NCBI GenBank assembly: GCA_031772625.1
Contig: CM062815.1
Location: forward strand, 116,444,989-116,508,988
From: Pinus tabuliformis
Lineage: Eukaryota; Streptophyta; Pinopsida; Pinales; Pinaceae
Direction: 5' to 3'
DNA: 64,000 nucleotides
Every line of letters begins with the position of its first letter. The stretch's first letter is position 1. The notes beneath the pieces were generated by a model. The model was not told the DNA's origin. It saw only the letters and a program-made list of their open reading frames with translations, and made no database searches. The position numbers and the translations under genes were made by a program. Below are positions 1 through 11,007 of this stretch, in pieces.

Positions 1-878
1 ATAAATGAGGTTACTCTCATCACAAAGGAGGAATCTCATCATCCTACATTTCATGGATATCACTTTCAAAGAAGTTTGAAGAAGTAAGTTTTGGTCAAAG
101 AAATCAATTAATTGGCAACTTGGAAGGAATAAGTACACTTATCTCGGAGGAAGTTTTTATAAAACATCTTGCAATCAACTATCTCAAAAGAGGAGTCATA
201 TCTTTAGAGGTAGCTCAAGGAAGAACATGATGCATTTAGATTAGAAATGTACTTGGGCAGAGAATTAATAGCAAAAGCATGATATGTCTTGGTCAAATAG
301 TTGAAAAGGAAAGTCAAGACTCTTTTAGATGGTTGTTTGACACATGAGAGCCAAATAGATTATTGGCAAAACTTACGTTGACACTACTATTGGTTGTTAT
401 TCAATGTGAAGGCAAGTAATACAAAGGAAGACCTTGGAGGGAGTCAATAGCAAGGATTGATGTAAAGAATGCTATTGAATCAAGGATATATATATATATA
501 TATACTTTGATAATGAGGAATGACATCAAATATTTTGATATGGTATGGCTTTCAGGAAGAATAAATAACATAAGTATACACACTATAGAGGCAGAAAAGG
601 CAGTGAACTGATATAAGAAGTCAAGAAATAGTTTGTTGATCACTTGATGATATGTTGGATTCAATATTGATCAAGAATAAGTTCACCCACCTCAGTTGGA
701 AAGAGGGTGCTATAATTGGTTCTACATTGATTGGTTTGACAGGTACTATTGTTGATAGAGATATTACTAATGATAATTGGATGTTGATATGATTTCTTGG
801 AAGAACACAAAGTTGAACTTTGTTGCAATATAAAGGAAGAAGATGTGAAGGCTTATGAAGAAGTTTGACTCCACAAGG
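1..878. other. Unassigned AT-rich DNA
   Basis: I see no gene or recognisable element here. A short (TA)n run lies at about 485-505. Reading frames are short and show no family motifs. It may be decayed retroelement internal sequence, because it abuts a solo LTR on its right, but nothing in it can be named. Confidence 0.4.
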
Positions 879-1745
879 TGTAGAAATTAGGTTGTAGATT
901 TGCGATTGCTCATGAAGTTTTAATCAAAATCACAAGACAAAAATCTACATTATTGCTTTGCGGACATTAATTCACAATTTAGAACAAAAAATTCAGACAT
1001 GCAAGAAGGAATAATACACATGCAACAAATATTTTTATCTAGGGAAATAAATATGCTAAAACCCTAATGCCTCTTGCATTAATCATATGAAATAGAGATG
1101 TATTGCAATTTCTTTGCTCAATTGAGCTCACCATGCAAGTGCACAACCTATCTCTCTACTCACTGAAGGCCTCTGACCCAGACTTAGTCAAATTTTCCCT
1201 CGGCTTGAGCTCTTATTTCCTTGCATTGTTCCTTAAGGAATTAGCAACCATTATTTAGTAAAATTCCCTCAATTGAATTGCACAATTCCTTTAGGATAAT
1301 CATCTGACTGAATGTAACACTTGTACACTCAAGACTAGTCTACAATTGATGTTACACTACCTTGGAATCTCCACCTCAATTGGGTAGCTCGAATTCTCTG
1401 CATGCACTAGCTATTTTGGGATGATTGATCATTTAACTGTATGATCCCTGAGTTTGACTGAAGTCTCACTACTTAACTGACCTTCCACTAGTTCCTCAAA
1501 AAGTTGGAATTAGTTTAACTGAAAACATCCTGAGATAATTGATCTTGATTGCTACAAATTAGCAATCACACATGCAAAACTGAACTCTAACTCCTCCAAC
1601 TCAAATTTACTGAGTAAAATGTGTGACACAAGCCATGTCACACAAGTTAACATCATCCAAGTTGTTTGCTGATGTGGAAATTCAATTTTTCTCAATTTAA
1701 TCCAGGAAAAATCAACTTGAGAATTTCTTGCTGCATTTTTCAACA
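879..1745 (-). mobile_element. Solo LTR, Ty1/copia family B
   Basis: This block starts TGTAGAAAT and ends TTCAACA. It aligns along its whole length with the LTRs of the copia element at 40,772-53,473; shared blocks include the 'acactcaagactagtctaca' stretch at about 1,326 and 'ctaccttggaatctccacc' at about 1,358. No initiator-Met primer site lies on its left and no polypurine tract on its right, so it stands alone and is best read as the product of LTR-LTR recombination. The 5-bp flanks (caagg/taaga) match at only three positions, so the duplication is degenerate at best. Orientation follows the related full element. It is clearly diverged from the other family B LTRs, so old. Confidence 0.82.
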
Positions 1746-3339
1746 TAAGACACTTGATGAACTATTTGATGACACGTGGATTTGATATAAATATTTTTAG
1801 GAAGGTCGAAGTGCTTTATGATTCAATATTATGATACATATAGGAGTCGAGAAGCTACAACAAGATCTCCACAGAAGAACAAGTAGCTGATGATTTAATG
1901 AGTATTTTTGAGACAATTTTAGGCTTGTGGTTATTTCTCCGTGTTTGAGAGGGAGTGAGGATCTCCTCTTTGGTTGAGAGGGAGTGACGGTGGACACCGT
2001 ATTCTCCATGTGTCATGCAACATGGACAGGACTAACAACTGTAAGCCTAGTGAAGGAACTAGTAGGGAGAATGGTGGATTGGATAAGCATATGGGATCGA
2101 TATCCTTTAAGGATTTGTATCCAAGATAATAATAGTCCCGAGGATCAATATTATTTAAGGATGTGTATCCAAGATAAGGATATTCTTGTGAGGACATACC
2201 TTGTGAACATTCAGATCGGGTATGTGCTTAGAGAGGTGGTAGTGTCCAAAATTTATGCCTCCTAGCACTGTGCTCTGATCTAGTGGAGAGATAGAGCTTG
2301 TTAGTAAAGGCCTTGCTATTTTTTCACAATGTTGGTTATGTTGATGCTTATCAATCTAGATCCCTTCTTGTGAGAATATTTCAACTTGAGAGTTTCCTAT
2401 TGCATCATTATGAATACCCTCCTAGTTAAGTGTTGGAAATGTAACTAGTGTCGGTCTTCATAATGTAATTCAAATGTATTATTAATGTATTATCATATTC
2501 ACTTATCATATTCATTATTATTATTTTATTTCTAGTCAAAGCATGTTCTTCATGCTTATAGGGTCAATTGAGTCAAAAGAAAATTTGTTATGAGTCAAAG
2601 AAATGTAATTGAGTCAAAGTCCCACTTGGACGTCTTGTAAGAAAAGGAAAATTATTTTTGTCTTGAGTAAAAAAGTCAAAATGTCATCCATAAGACCAAG
2701 TCGACCCTCCTTGGACAAGTCTGCCCTAGGGGTAGCTATTCAACCCTCCTGGACATGTATAAATAAGACAAGTTTGACCTCATTTGTCACCAATCGAATC
2801 ACATCAATTCTTGTGCAAGAAAAGGAAGAAAATCAAAGAAAGTCAATGCAGAGAGAAAATGAATTGTTTGTGCCCTAATTCTATCCACACGTGTGATATT
2901 TTTTGTGATTTCTGAGGTTGTTACAGGGCCAAAATTCGACCTTCATTGTAGGTCCAAGATTTTCAGAGATTTGAACAGATTTCAAAGAAGTTTGACCAAC
3001 ATTGACTTTTGTTGACTTCGATTTGTTGAGGAGACTTGGAGGAGGGCTGACTTCGGGTATTTGTGGCAGTATTGGTATTAGTCTTGGGTATTGGATACCT
3101 CACTTTGATCTGATTCTATAAGAAGGGGATTTCTTGGGTTTTCCCCCTTGTGGGGGTTTTTCCCTGGCTTGGAGCCTAATTTTTGTGTCCTTTGTCTCGT
3201 CATATTCATGTTTTGTTCAATTTTGTTAATTGCTTGATGAAGATAACATAAATTTAATAAGGATCCAACAAACATTCACAAGTAATTATCAAGTTCAGAG
3301 AAATCAATCCTAATATACTAGCATCTTGGTTTCTTAACA
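1746..3339 (+). mobile_element. 3' part of copia-like element, family A
   Basis: The end of an internal region (about 1,850-2,430) is followed by an LTR. The stretch at about 2,260-2,430 matches, in reverse complement, the sequence next to the LTR at 13,503-14,398, including a 'tcccttcttgtgagaat' block and 'cctagttaag' directly before the LTR. No coding domain is recognisable in this piece. The left part is missing or has decayed beyond recognition, and a family B solo LTR sits where it would continue. The copy is old, with many differences from its relatives in the window. Confidence 0.7.
2431..3339 (+). repeat. 3' LTR of family A element
   Basis: It runs from TGTTGGAAAT to TTCTTAACA, about 909 bp. 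It shares blocks with the LTRs at 13,503-14,398 and 27,123-28,022 (reverse strand), notably the 'cacaagtaattatcaagt' region near its end and a repeated 'gagtcaaag' zone at about 2,570-2,625. A TATA-like 'tgtataaataag' lies at about 2,756. It is preceded by a purine-rich stretch where a polypurine tract would be expected. Confidence 0.72.
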
Positions 3340-3923
3340 TTTTACTTCCTCTTTAATATTCTCCATCAATGTGTCCTCCGCCCATGATGATGCATATATT
3401 ATAAGAACATTTGAACCCAGGGAATGATGATTTGGATCCTCATTATAGACAGAACCAATATTCCCTTGACATATATTTAGACCTCTAGTGTGTGTCAACA
3501 CACTCTCTCATAAGTCTCCCTATGACATGTCCATAATGTAATCATATGGTTGTGATTATTCTTAGAGGGGGGAAGGGTTTGTGGTGTTGTACACTTCATG
3601 CCCAATGAAGACACCTAGAGTTAAACCAAGGAACATGAAGTATCATTCTCAATATGGATCACTTAAATGGTAGAGCCTTGCATCTCCTCATACTTCTAGA
3701 AGGATTTTAATGTACCCTCGATAGAAAAAATCCCTTATTTTGTTGTGAACTATGCCAGTTTAGTATACAAAGGCTTGTCTGCATCTTCTTGTAGTCAACC
3801 AGAATTTTGAATGATGGAATTGATAAGAGCTACGACAAGTGCAATGTTACGACATTGTTACCCACAAGATTGTTGTACAAAATAATGGGTTCCTAGAGGT
3901 CAACCGCTACTTGGTTTGGCTAG
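3340..3923. other. Unassigned DNA between LTR and Aux/IAA relic
   Basis: No element or gene is recognisable. A possible but unconvincing trace of an Aux/IAA degron region occurs around 3,870-3,910, directly upstream of the PB1 relic. I do not rely on it. Confidence 0.3.
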
Positions 3924-4191
3924 TTCATCTCTATTGAAATGAAAATTGAAAGACCAATAGTAGCGACCCTTTCAAAAGTTGAATTGAAGTGGTTTATGGA
4001 TAAATTGTATGGGCCAAAGCATGAACAAATGCAAGTTATTTACCTAAAAATGATAACAATCAATCAAGCCTCTTTAATGAAATGGATTATGTCTCCGTGT
4101 ATCAGAACAATGAAGGAGATAGCATGCTCATTAGAGATGTACCTTGGGAGATGTATATGAATATTGTGAAGAGATTGCTTGTAATGAATAG
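3924..4191 (+). pseudogene. Aux/IAA PB1-domain fragment (broken)
   Basis: Aux/IAA proteins repress auxin-response factors in the nucleus and pair with them through a C-terminal PB1 domain (domains III and IV). The second half of this block reads DYVSVYQNNEGDSML and then IRDVPWEMYMNIVKRL, which follows the family pattern of a DGDWML core and a (G)DVPWEMF segment with a basic tail (KRL-I-M). The first half reads FISIEMKIERPIV followed by ATLSKVELK, in the style of the domain III strand and the conserved KVDL. The two halves lie in different frames, so at least one frameshift separates them. No clear domain I (LxLxL) or domain II (GWPP) was found upstream. There is no visible intron in the short span, so it could be one exon of a decayed gene, a retrocopy, or a fragment carried by a mobile element. 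The DVPWEMF-like segment favours Aux/IAA over ARF. Confidence 0.72.
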
Positions 4192-4707
4192 TTGAAATAC
4201 TTGTCATCTAGCAAACAAGACCTGTTTTTTCCCAATTATCTAGTGTTATTAGAATTAAGAGACCCTAATACGATTATCTTGTAGTGACACTAATAAGGGA
4301 GATGAGCCTAAGGTTCCATTTCTCTAAGAGAATTCATGAGTTCTTGTATCCACATGCATTGTGGACTAAAACTTGAGAGGACTTTTTAGAGTATATATTG
4401 GACAAAGGAACAATAGATAAGCATTGTATGATTGAGTTCATTGAGAGATAAGTAATACAAGTTGAGTAAAATAAAACAGAAAATGGTGTAAAGCTAGCTG
4501 GTTTACTCTAGTGAGATCTCGTTTCATTTTTCTTGATGTTGATTATACCACCTTATTCAATTATTGGATATTCATGCCTCCATTAAATTATTTTCATTCA
4601 AGATATCGTGTTTTGGTCAATGATTCTATGACATTCAAGAGATTCACAATGGTTTAGAAATTTTCATGACTCGAGTGAGAGCCTATAAATGAAGTGCCTT
4701 CTAGTTT
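4192..4707. other. Unassigned DNA upstream of LTR
   Basis: There are no recognisable domains. This is the flank between the Aux/IAA relic and the start of the left LTR at about 4,708. Confidence 0.35.
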
Positions 4708-4976
4708 TGAGGTAGATTGAATATCCAACTATTTTGTTGTGTCTTTAATCATTTCCCCTGAAGTTGAAAATTTTAAAGTGATGAACCTAGAGTTAGAAGG
4801 GTGAGCTAGTTGAATTGATGGAATAATGCTTAAAGCATCTAAAATTTTTACAATGTGGTAATTCAAGATTACTAAACAATGTTGTTGATATGATATAAAG
4901 ATGATGCAGAGACAACACATCTATACTCTATAGTGTGCAAAGAATACGATTTATAGAGCTGAAGGTGAATGAAAGG

Positions 4977-6200
4977 TGTTGAAAAGTGTGCAACAAGAAA
5001 TGCTTGTTGAGAATGCAACAAGATGATGGAGCTTAGTGAAAAGAGTCGCCTTCACTAAGTGGGCTCGCAGGCAAATTATGGCGCAAGTTCTATTTTTGAT
5101 CACAGTGTGGATGATCACAGTGTGGGTGACCACAGTGTGAGTGATCACAGTGTGAGTGATCACAGTGTGGGTGACCACAGTGTGGGTGACCACAGTGTGA
5201 GTGATCACAGTGTGAGTGATCAAAGTCTATTTTTAGACTGGCTGTCAAAAATAGAAAAGTCAAATATTATTGTCTCATAATAATATTTGGACTATAAACT
5301 TGATCTTATTCTCTTGGAGCACTTCAGGATGAGCTGCGGATGTGGTACATGCAGATCCCAGAAGGAAATACGTGGTTACCTATGGGATGACTAATATTTG
5401 CATGCAGGACTTCAGTTAGAACTCAAGTGAGTTGAGTTTAGTGGACTAGAGGTGCAGTTGATGGAGTTGTGTTCAGTTTAGCCTTGTTAAACTGGTTGTA
5501 TTTAGTCTAACTGATCAATAGACTAGAGATGAGTTGGGTGAATTAGTTATTAATTAATTCACAAGTTATTAACTCATAATGCAACTATAGAATACATCAG
5601 TTAACTCAGTTGCATGTCAGTGCATGTTCAGTTCAGCAGGGACAGGTGTTAGAGGATCAGATTGCTATCAGTTGTGACTATAGCTGTGCATGATGATTTG
5701 CACAATCAGAGGGATTGAGTATGCCAATGAATTGGCCAATATCAAGAATTGTAGCCTGTGCTCACATCCAACAGAGTGTGAGTGATTATTTGCAGGTCAA
5801 ATATGAGTTTGGTAAGCCATTCTCATCAATTCTTGAGCAGGTATTGAGCTGTGGAGGCAGGCAAGCAGCGGGGGAGATTTGGAGATCAGATCTGAGCTGT
5901 ATTGTGTGTAACAGGTGGAGCTGGTACTAGATTGCTTGTGATAAGCATTGTACTTTGAATGTTACATGATTCAATCAATATAATATACAGATAGTTGGGG
6001 TTTTTAGCGAGATGCTTTCCCCAGGATACATATTGTGTTAATGAGTTTGATTGATGCTTCTATGTGCACTTGTGAATGTTTCTACTTCTGTAAATTGATG
6101 ATAAACGTAGAGGAGATTATGTATTATACATGTTCCGCTTATAATTGTATGATCAGGATAATCTCTGTGAATATGTGTTAAATTATTCAAAATTTCTATA
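4977..6200 (+). mobile_element. Solo LTR, copia (family B relative), with AAAGG target duplication
   Basis: The right LTR at 9,513 reads straight through where this 1,224-bp block sits, so it is an insertion. Its flanks are identical 5-mers, AAAGG at 4,972-4,976 and 6,201-6,205. It begins TGTTGAAAA and then GCAACAAGAAA a few bases on, like the family B LTR start read from 53,473 on the minus strand, and it ends in a TTTCTATA close to that family's TTTCTACA. A 'tttccccaggata' block at about 6,018 resembles copia LTR 3' regions. There is no internal sequence, so it is a solo LTR. It is younger than the LTR it sits in. Confidence 0.8.
5098..5217 (+). repeat. 15-bp minisatellite inside LTR U3
   Basis: Eight head-to-tail copies of GAYCACAGTGTGRRT, followed by a partial ninth. 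Variation is limited to three positions (T/C at base 3, G/A at bases 13 and 14), and the order of variants suggests duplication in blocks larger than one unit. It lies 121 bp inside the solo LTR at 4,977-6,200, in the part expected to be U3. Because 15 is a multiple of 3, both strands stay open through it, but there is no evidence of a protein. Confidence 0.93.
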
Positions 6201-6978
6201 AAAGGGCACCAAGAATAGCAAATTATAGTCCTTCCTATATTTACATTCCAGGAGTAACATTTTAAGTCCCTCCTTTAAGGTGGATGACATGCATATATAT
6301 GGTTTATGCAATGAATTTTTGAAAAGGGATGGTGAGACAACCCATATTAATGTGGAATTGGCATAAACTTATAATTTGAGTTGCTTTCAAGTATGTGTGA
6401 AAGATGAGAATCAACCTTTGTTTGTGTTTATCATTAAATTTATAAAATGGTTGTCTCAATGTTGAGGGGTTTCTTGTTGTTTAAAGAATGAGTCTTCAAC
6501 TTTGGGAGCCCATATCTGCCTCTGAAGAAGCCTAGAAGAACCTTGTGGGTCTTGTTGAAGGCCCAGTTATCTTAGGGCTTCATTTGCACAATTTGTGGAG
6601 GATATAAGCTACTTATAAGGGATAATTGTGTGTTAAGACAACCCTTCTTATATTATGCTTTGGATGTTGGTGGGCTTGTGAACCCACATTTGAAGCGATC
6701 TTGGAGGATAGTTGATGGTAGGCTTGTTTAAGTATCCATGCATGTTGAAGGGCCTTTGGAGGTTGGATGATATACTTGGAAACCCTTTTTATGATGTGTT
6801 TTAACGTTTAGGGTGCATGCCCCTTAGATTTTATATAATTGCCTTAAAAAATCCCCGCATTATAATATTCCAGATTAATTAATTGTACAAAGGGATTTTT
6901 ATCCCTCCTTAGGTTAGATTAGGGGTTTTCACTTAGGAAATCGATTTTTAATTATAAGAGTAAGTTGAGTCTCTGTTC

Positions 6979-6989
6979 CTATAAATAGA
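6979..6989 (+). promoter_or_regulatory. TATA box of the left LTR
   Basis: CTATAAATAGA follows a 'gttgagtctct' block that is also present in the right LTR just before CTATAAATAG at 10,554. Conservation in both repeats at the same relative place supports it as the LTR promoter core. Confidence 0.6.
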
Positions 6990-7916
6990 GAGACACTTCC
7001 TCTCATTTTATCGTTGTTGAATTATAGGAGAAATCCCTTAGCAAGTATTAAATTTCTAAGATTTTATATTCTTATAATTTGGCTATGGAAGGATGAATTG
7101 AGCAACCTCTTAGAGAGGCCTTATTGATGTGGATTTCACTCTTTTCTAGGATGGTTATTAGTGAAACTTTTATGAATGCATGATAATCCAAGTAAGTGGA
7201 CTTTCTTTGTCTTAATTATGTTTATGAATGATGGCAATTAAGTATTTAGCTAGTGGACATAGTATTTTAATTTCATTGTCCTTTTTAACCTAACCATTCT
7301 TCCTAGAAATTGAGGAAGGAATAGGTTGGCTCCTTCACTTGTCCCATAATTTAAGATTAAAAATTGTAGGGATAATGTGTGGACTCACGCCTAGCCTATT
7401 AAACCTAAATCTACTCCAATATTCCTCAAGTACCTTGATCATTGACTCCATATGCCTCGAAACATATGTTGGAAAGCTAAGTAAATGATCTTCTATTCTC
7501 CATCACCTTTTACCTTTTAAAATCCTTTAAACCATTTTGTTGGGTTTCACTCTCTAAAATTACCTCGCAATTCCTTAATTGTGTGTGTTTGGGGACCTTC
7601 CCTTTGAAATCAAATATAGAAATTACCCTAAAAACCCCAACAATCATATCTTTAAAATCCACCTTAAACCCTAATTATTTGATCCTTTGATTGGTAGTGA
7701 TAGAAGCAAAAGCCTTAGGGGGCTCTGGACATGGTTTGACTAGGCCATTAGATCCCTAATATTTACTAGGGAGAAGCCCCTTGAACAAGAAGAGGGTTGG
7801 CTAGAAGTAAGAAGAACATTGATGAGGTGGCAGTGGCCTCCTATTAATTACACAAGATATTACATTTTAGCTTTGGGACTTTATCTCAAAAAGTGTGAGA
7901 TTTTGTTGTAACATGT

Positions 7917-7935
7917 TGGCACCATTGTTGGGAAT
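7917..7935 (+). other. Primer-binding-site-like sequence
   Basis: TGGCACCATTGTTGGGAAT starts three bases after the left LTR end. It matches the TGGCGCCGTTGCCGGGG type used by plant Athila/Tat gypsy elements with several transition-type differences. This supports the family call and fixes the LTR end. Confidence 0.6.
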
Positions 7936-8199
7936 GAATTCCATTTCTTGGAAAATGACATTGGGCAAGATTTCACATTAATATCTCTTCTTGGTGATAC
8001 CATTGGAAGAACGAAGGCATTGTTCTTTGAATATTTTGAAGACTTGATGTTTGTGAGGTGAGATAAGCATCATTATGAAGGCATTGAGAACTCACCTTGG
8101 TTACTCCATTGTGTAAAAATTATGAAGTCACATTTATGATCAAATTTGAAATTTCATAGAGGAAAACCATATGTGGTTGAGATGGCTTAATGAGAATTC

Positions 8200-8654
8200 C
8201 ATGAAGTTTATGAGGCTATTGATATTAAGAGTACTCATGGATACCCTAATCACTACAATGTTGATTTGTTTAAAGAAATTCCAAAACATGATGATGATCC
8301 TTCTTCAACTATTCTCCATGCTATAATTTTCTCAAATTTGTATCAAGATTCAATATGGTACATCAGGACATGTTGATGATGCTATTCACCTATTCTCTTG
8401 GAGAAAAGCTGAAAAAATGGTTCATGTGCTCATACAGTCAAAGGATCATATCTTCTCTCAAGGATTTATTGAAGAATTTCTCAAATGGAGGGGCCCAATA
8501 TTTCAAAAGTTTGAAGAAACCTACTAGGACACATTGGTATCTTTACAAGGGGAATATCTTCCTGGTTTTCTTAAAGATATCAAGGGTGACATGGAAGAGA
8601 AAAATACCACACATCTGTACCAAACATAGCCCCATGATCCTCTTGATGAACTAG
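8200..8654 (+). pseudogene. Retrotransposon gag trace
   Basis: The stretch from about 8,355 encodes MLMMLFTYSLGEKLKKWF and then a segment with LKDLLKNFSNGG. This follows the plant gypsy gag pattern: a hydrophobic LF-SL-G-A/K-W helix pair followed by a W/L-DL-F motif. It lies about 280 bases after the primer-site-like sequence, where gag belongs. It is a fossil, and only part of the domain is recognisable. Confidence 0.6.
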
Positions 8655-9090
8655 GTTGCAATAAGAATGAAGTATTTTTGGAACAACATAAGATGAAAGA
8701 TTCGTTGCTCTAGAACAAGTTTTTTTTCCCAAAAATTGAAATTGGCACCCACATAGATGAAATCACTTGTGAGTATAGGGATCCAAATCTGGTTATGGGC
8801 AAAGAGTTTAAAGAACGTAATAATTTTATACAATTGAAACCAAGGAGACGCACGATGATGATACAAAGCATCGCCTCCTGCACCACCACAGAGAAACCCT
8901 TTGTGTCAGCTACCCCCTGTTTCCTATTCTTCCATCGCTGCAGCCCCTCGCACCAAGGTTCCAAATATCATTTCCAAAGATAGACTAAGACTTGGCCTAA
9001 GGGAATCAACTCTGTAGAGGATAGATAGGCCCTCCAAGCCACTGTCGCATCTCTACATGTCACAAGAATTGATGATTTTTTCCTCACGTT
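8655..9090 (+). other. Internal region between gag trace and Ubl frame
   Basis: There are no recognisable retroviral enzyme motifs. The short open stretches here have no family signature. Confidence 0.35.
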
Positions 9091-9512
9091 ATGGCTGAGA
9101 TGCTTCAGAGAGACCCTAATTTTGGGGTGTCATTGCAATTTAATCAGCAACCTAAGTCTTCTCGCATAGTGATTGATGAAAATTTTGAGCAACTTCTTAA
9201 GAGTGTACCGTTGGTTCCTGATTCTTATGTCATTCAGCTAAGGGAAGGTTCTTGTGCTTTTGATGATCAAGGATTCCCAATATTTGTTAAAACCCTATCC
9301 GGAAAATCATTGTGCCTCAGGGTCTATGAACAAGAGGCTATATCTTCAATTGCAAATGAAATATTTCACTTGATAGGTATCCCATAGGGGAGTACAAGAA
9401 TCCTCTGTGAGGGTAGGGAATTAAAATTGACAAATGCTTTGAGGGATTATGGCATTAAGAAGGATGCCTTTGTCTCCCTCACTGCCGCACTGAAAGGAGG
9501 TGCCAAAGGTTT
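9091..9512 (+). pseudogene. Ubiquitin-like reading frame captured next to the LTR (fossil)
   Basis: The frame opens MAEMLQRDPNFG and has a leader of roughly 60 residues that I do not recognise. It then shows a ubiquitin-like sequence: PIFVKTLSGKSLCLRV (compare ubiquitin MQIFVKTLTGKTITLEV), an IANEIFHLIGIP helix (compare KIQDKEGIP), RILCEGRELK (compare RLIFAGKQLE), ALRDYGIKKDAFVSL (compare TLADYNIQKESTLHL), and an ALKGGAKG tail (compare LRLRGG). The GG is followed by a short extension that runs up to the LTR. The frame is broken. Ubiquitin and its relatives are conjugated to proteins through the terminal GG. Here the sequence is well diverged from canonical ubiquitin, so it is a distant relative or an old copy. 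Its position inside an LTR-flanked unit suggests gene capture, though a host pseudogene hit by repeats is possible. Confidence 0.75.
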
Positions 9513-11007
9513 TGACGTGGACTGAATATCCACCTATTTTTTTGTTTCCTCAACCATCACCCCTAAAACTAGATGTTTTAATGTGACGAATCCAAGGTTA
9601 TAAGGGCTAGTTTTTTGAATTGATGGGAGAATGCTCTTGGGAATCAATTATGTGATAATTGAAGAATTACCAAACAATGTTGTTGATATGATATAAAGAT
9701 GATGTAGAGACAACACATTTGTACTATATAATATGCAAAGAATAAGGTCTACATATTTGAATATGTATGAAAGGGTGCGTGAATGATTTTGGTAGCAACT
9801 TATAGTCCTCCATATATTTACATTTTAAGATTAACATTTTAAGTCCCTCCTTCAAGGTGGGTAACATGTGTATATATGGTTTATGAAATGAATTTTGAAA
9901 AGGGATAGTGACTTTACCAATATCAATGTGAAATTGACCTAATTTATGATTTTGAGCAAACTTCAAGTGTGTGCAAATGAGGAGGGCCAACCTCTATTTG
10001 AGCTCATCATTTAATTTGTAAAATAGATGTATCATTGTTGAGGGGTGTCTTATTTTTTGAAGAGTGAGTAGTCTACATTTGAGAGACCACCTCTACCATA
10101 AAAGGATGATTGAAGAACCTTATGGGTTTGGTTGAAGACCTACCTACCTTAAGGTTTCACTTACACAATTTGTGGAGGAGACAAGCTACTTGAAAAAGGG
10201 GTACTTGTGTTAATACAACCCTCTTGGATGATGCTTTAGACATTGGTGGGGTTGTGCACCCACATTGAAGTAAGGCTATAGTATGGTTGATGGTAGGTCT
10301 ATTTAAGGACACGTGCACATTAAAGGACCTTCGGAGGATGGATGTTATTCTTGAAATCCATTTTCATCGTGTGTTTCAACTCTCAAGGATCATGCCCCTT
10401 AGATTATGTACACATGTCTAGAAAATCTCGTGCATTGTAATATTTTAAATTAATTAATTGTGTACGAAGGATTTTTACCCCTCCTTATGCTATATTTGGG
10501 GCCTTCACTCAGGAAATTAATTTTAATTTTGAGAAGTAGTTGAGTCTCTCTCCCTATAAATAGAGACACACTTCCTCTAATTTTCTCATGGTTGGATTGG
10601 GGGAGAAATACCTTAGCAAGTCTGAATTTTTTGCAATTTTATTTTCTTATAATTTGGATGTGGATGGATGAGTTGAGTGACCTACTGGAGAGGCCTGGTT
10701 GATGCCAATTTCAGTTTTTTCTTGGATGGATACTAATGAAGCTTGAATGAAAGCATGATAATTTAAGTATGTGTACTTTCTTTGTCTTGGTTATGTTTAT
10801 GGATGATAACAATAAAATAAGTGGGCATGGTATTTTATTTTCATTATCACTCTTAAACTAACCCTTCTTCCTATACATGGAGGAGGCAGTAGGTGGGCTC
10901 ATTTCCTTATCTAGTCCTTGAAGGTTAAAATGTCTAGGGATAAAGGGTGGACTTACCCTAGCCTGGTGAATATAATCTACTCTAATCCTCTCCAATTGTG
11001 TTGATCC
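9513..11007 (+). repeat. Right LTR of the Tat/Athila-like element
   Basis: It matches the left LTR from TGACGTGGACTGAATATCC onward. It keeps the same TATA region (10,554-10,565, CTATAAATAGAG) and the 'gatgagttgagtgac' and 'catgataat' blocks. The match fades after about 10,995, so the end is uncertain and the distal part seen in the left copy is not obvious. A purine-rich stretch (GAAAGGAGG) lies just upstream, where a polypurine tract is expected. It also encodes the GG end of the ubiquitin-like frame. Confidence 0.7.

Larger units (their letters stand above)
4708..7913 (+). repeat. Left LTR of the Tat/Athila-like element (interrupted)
   Basis: About 1.98 kb once the insertion at 4,977-6,200 is set aside. 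It matches 9,513-11,007 in order, with shared blocks such as 'gttgttgatatgatataaag' and 'cattttaagtccctcctt'. It ends GTAACA three bases before the primer-site-like sequence. The start is placed at the first TG of the shared block and could be off by some bases. Confidence 0.7.

Noticed and set aside
5098-5217. CRISPR-like or protein-coding repeat
   Set aside because: Units are directly adjacent with no spacers, and the open frames on both strands follow from the 15-bp period. It is a minisatellite in an LTR.
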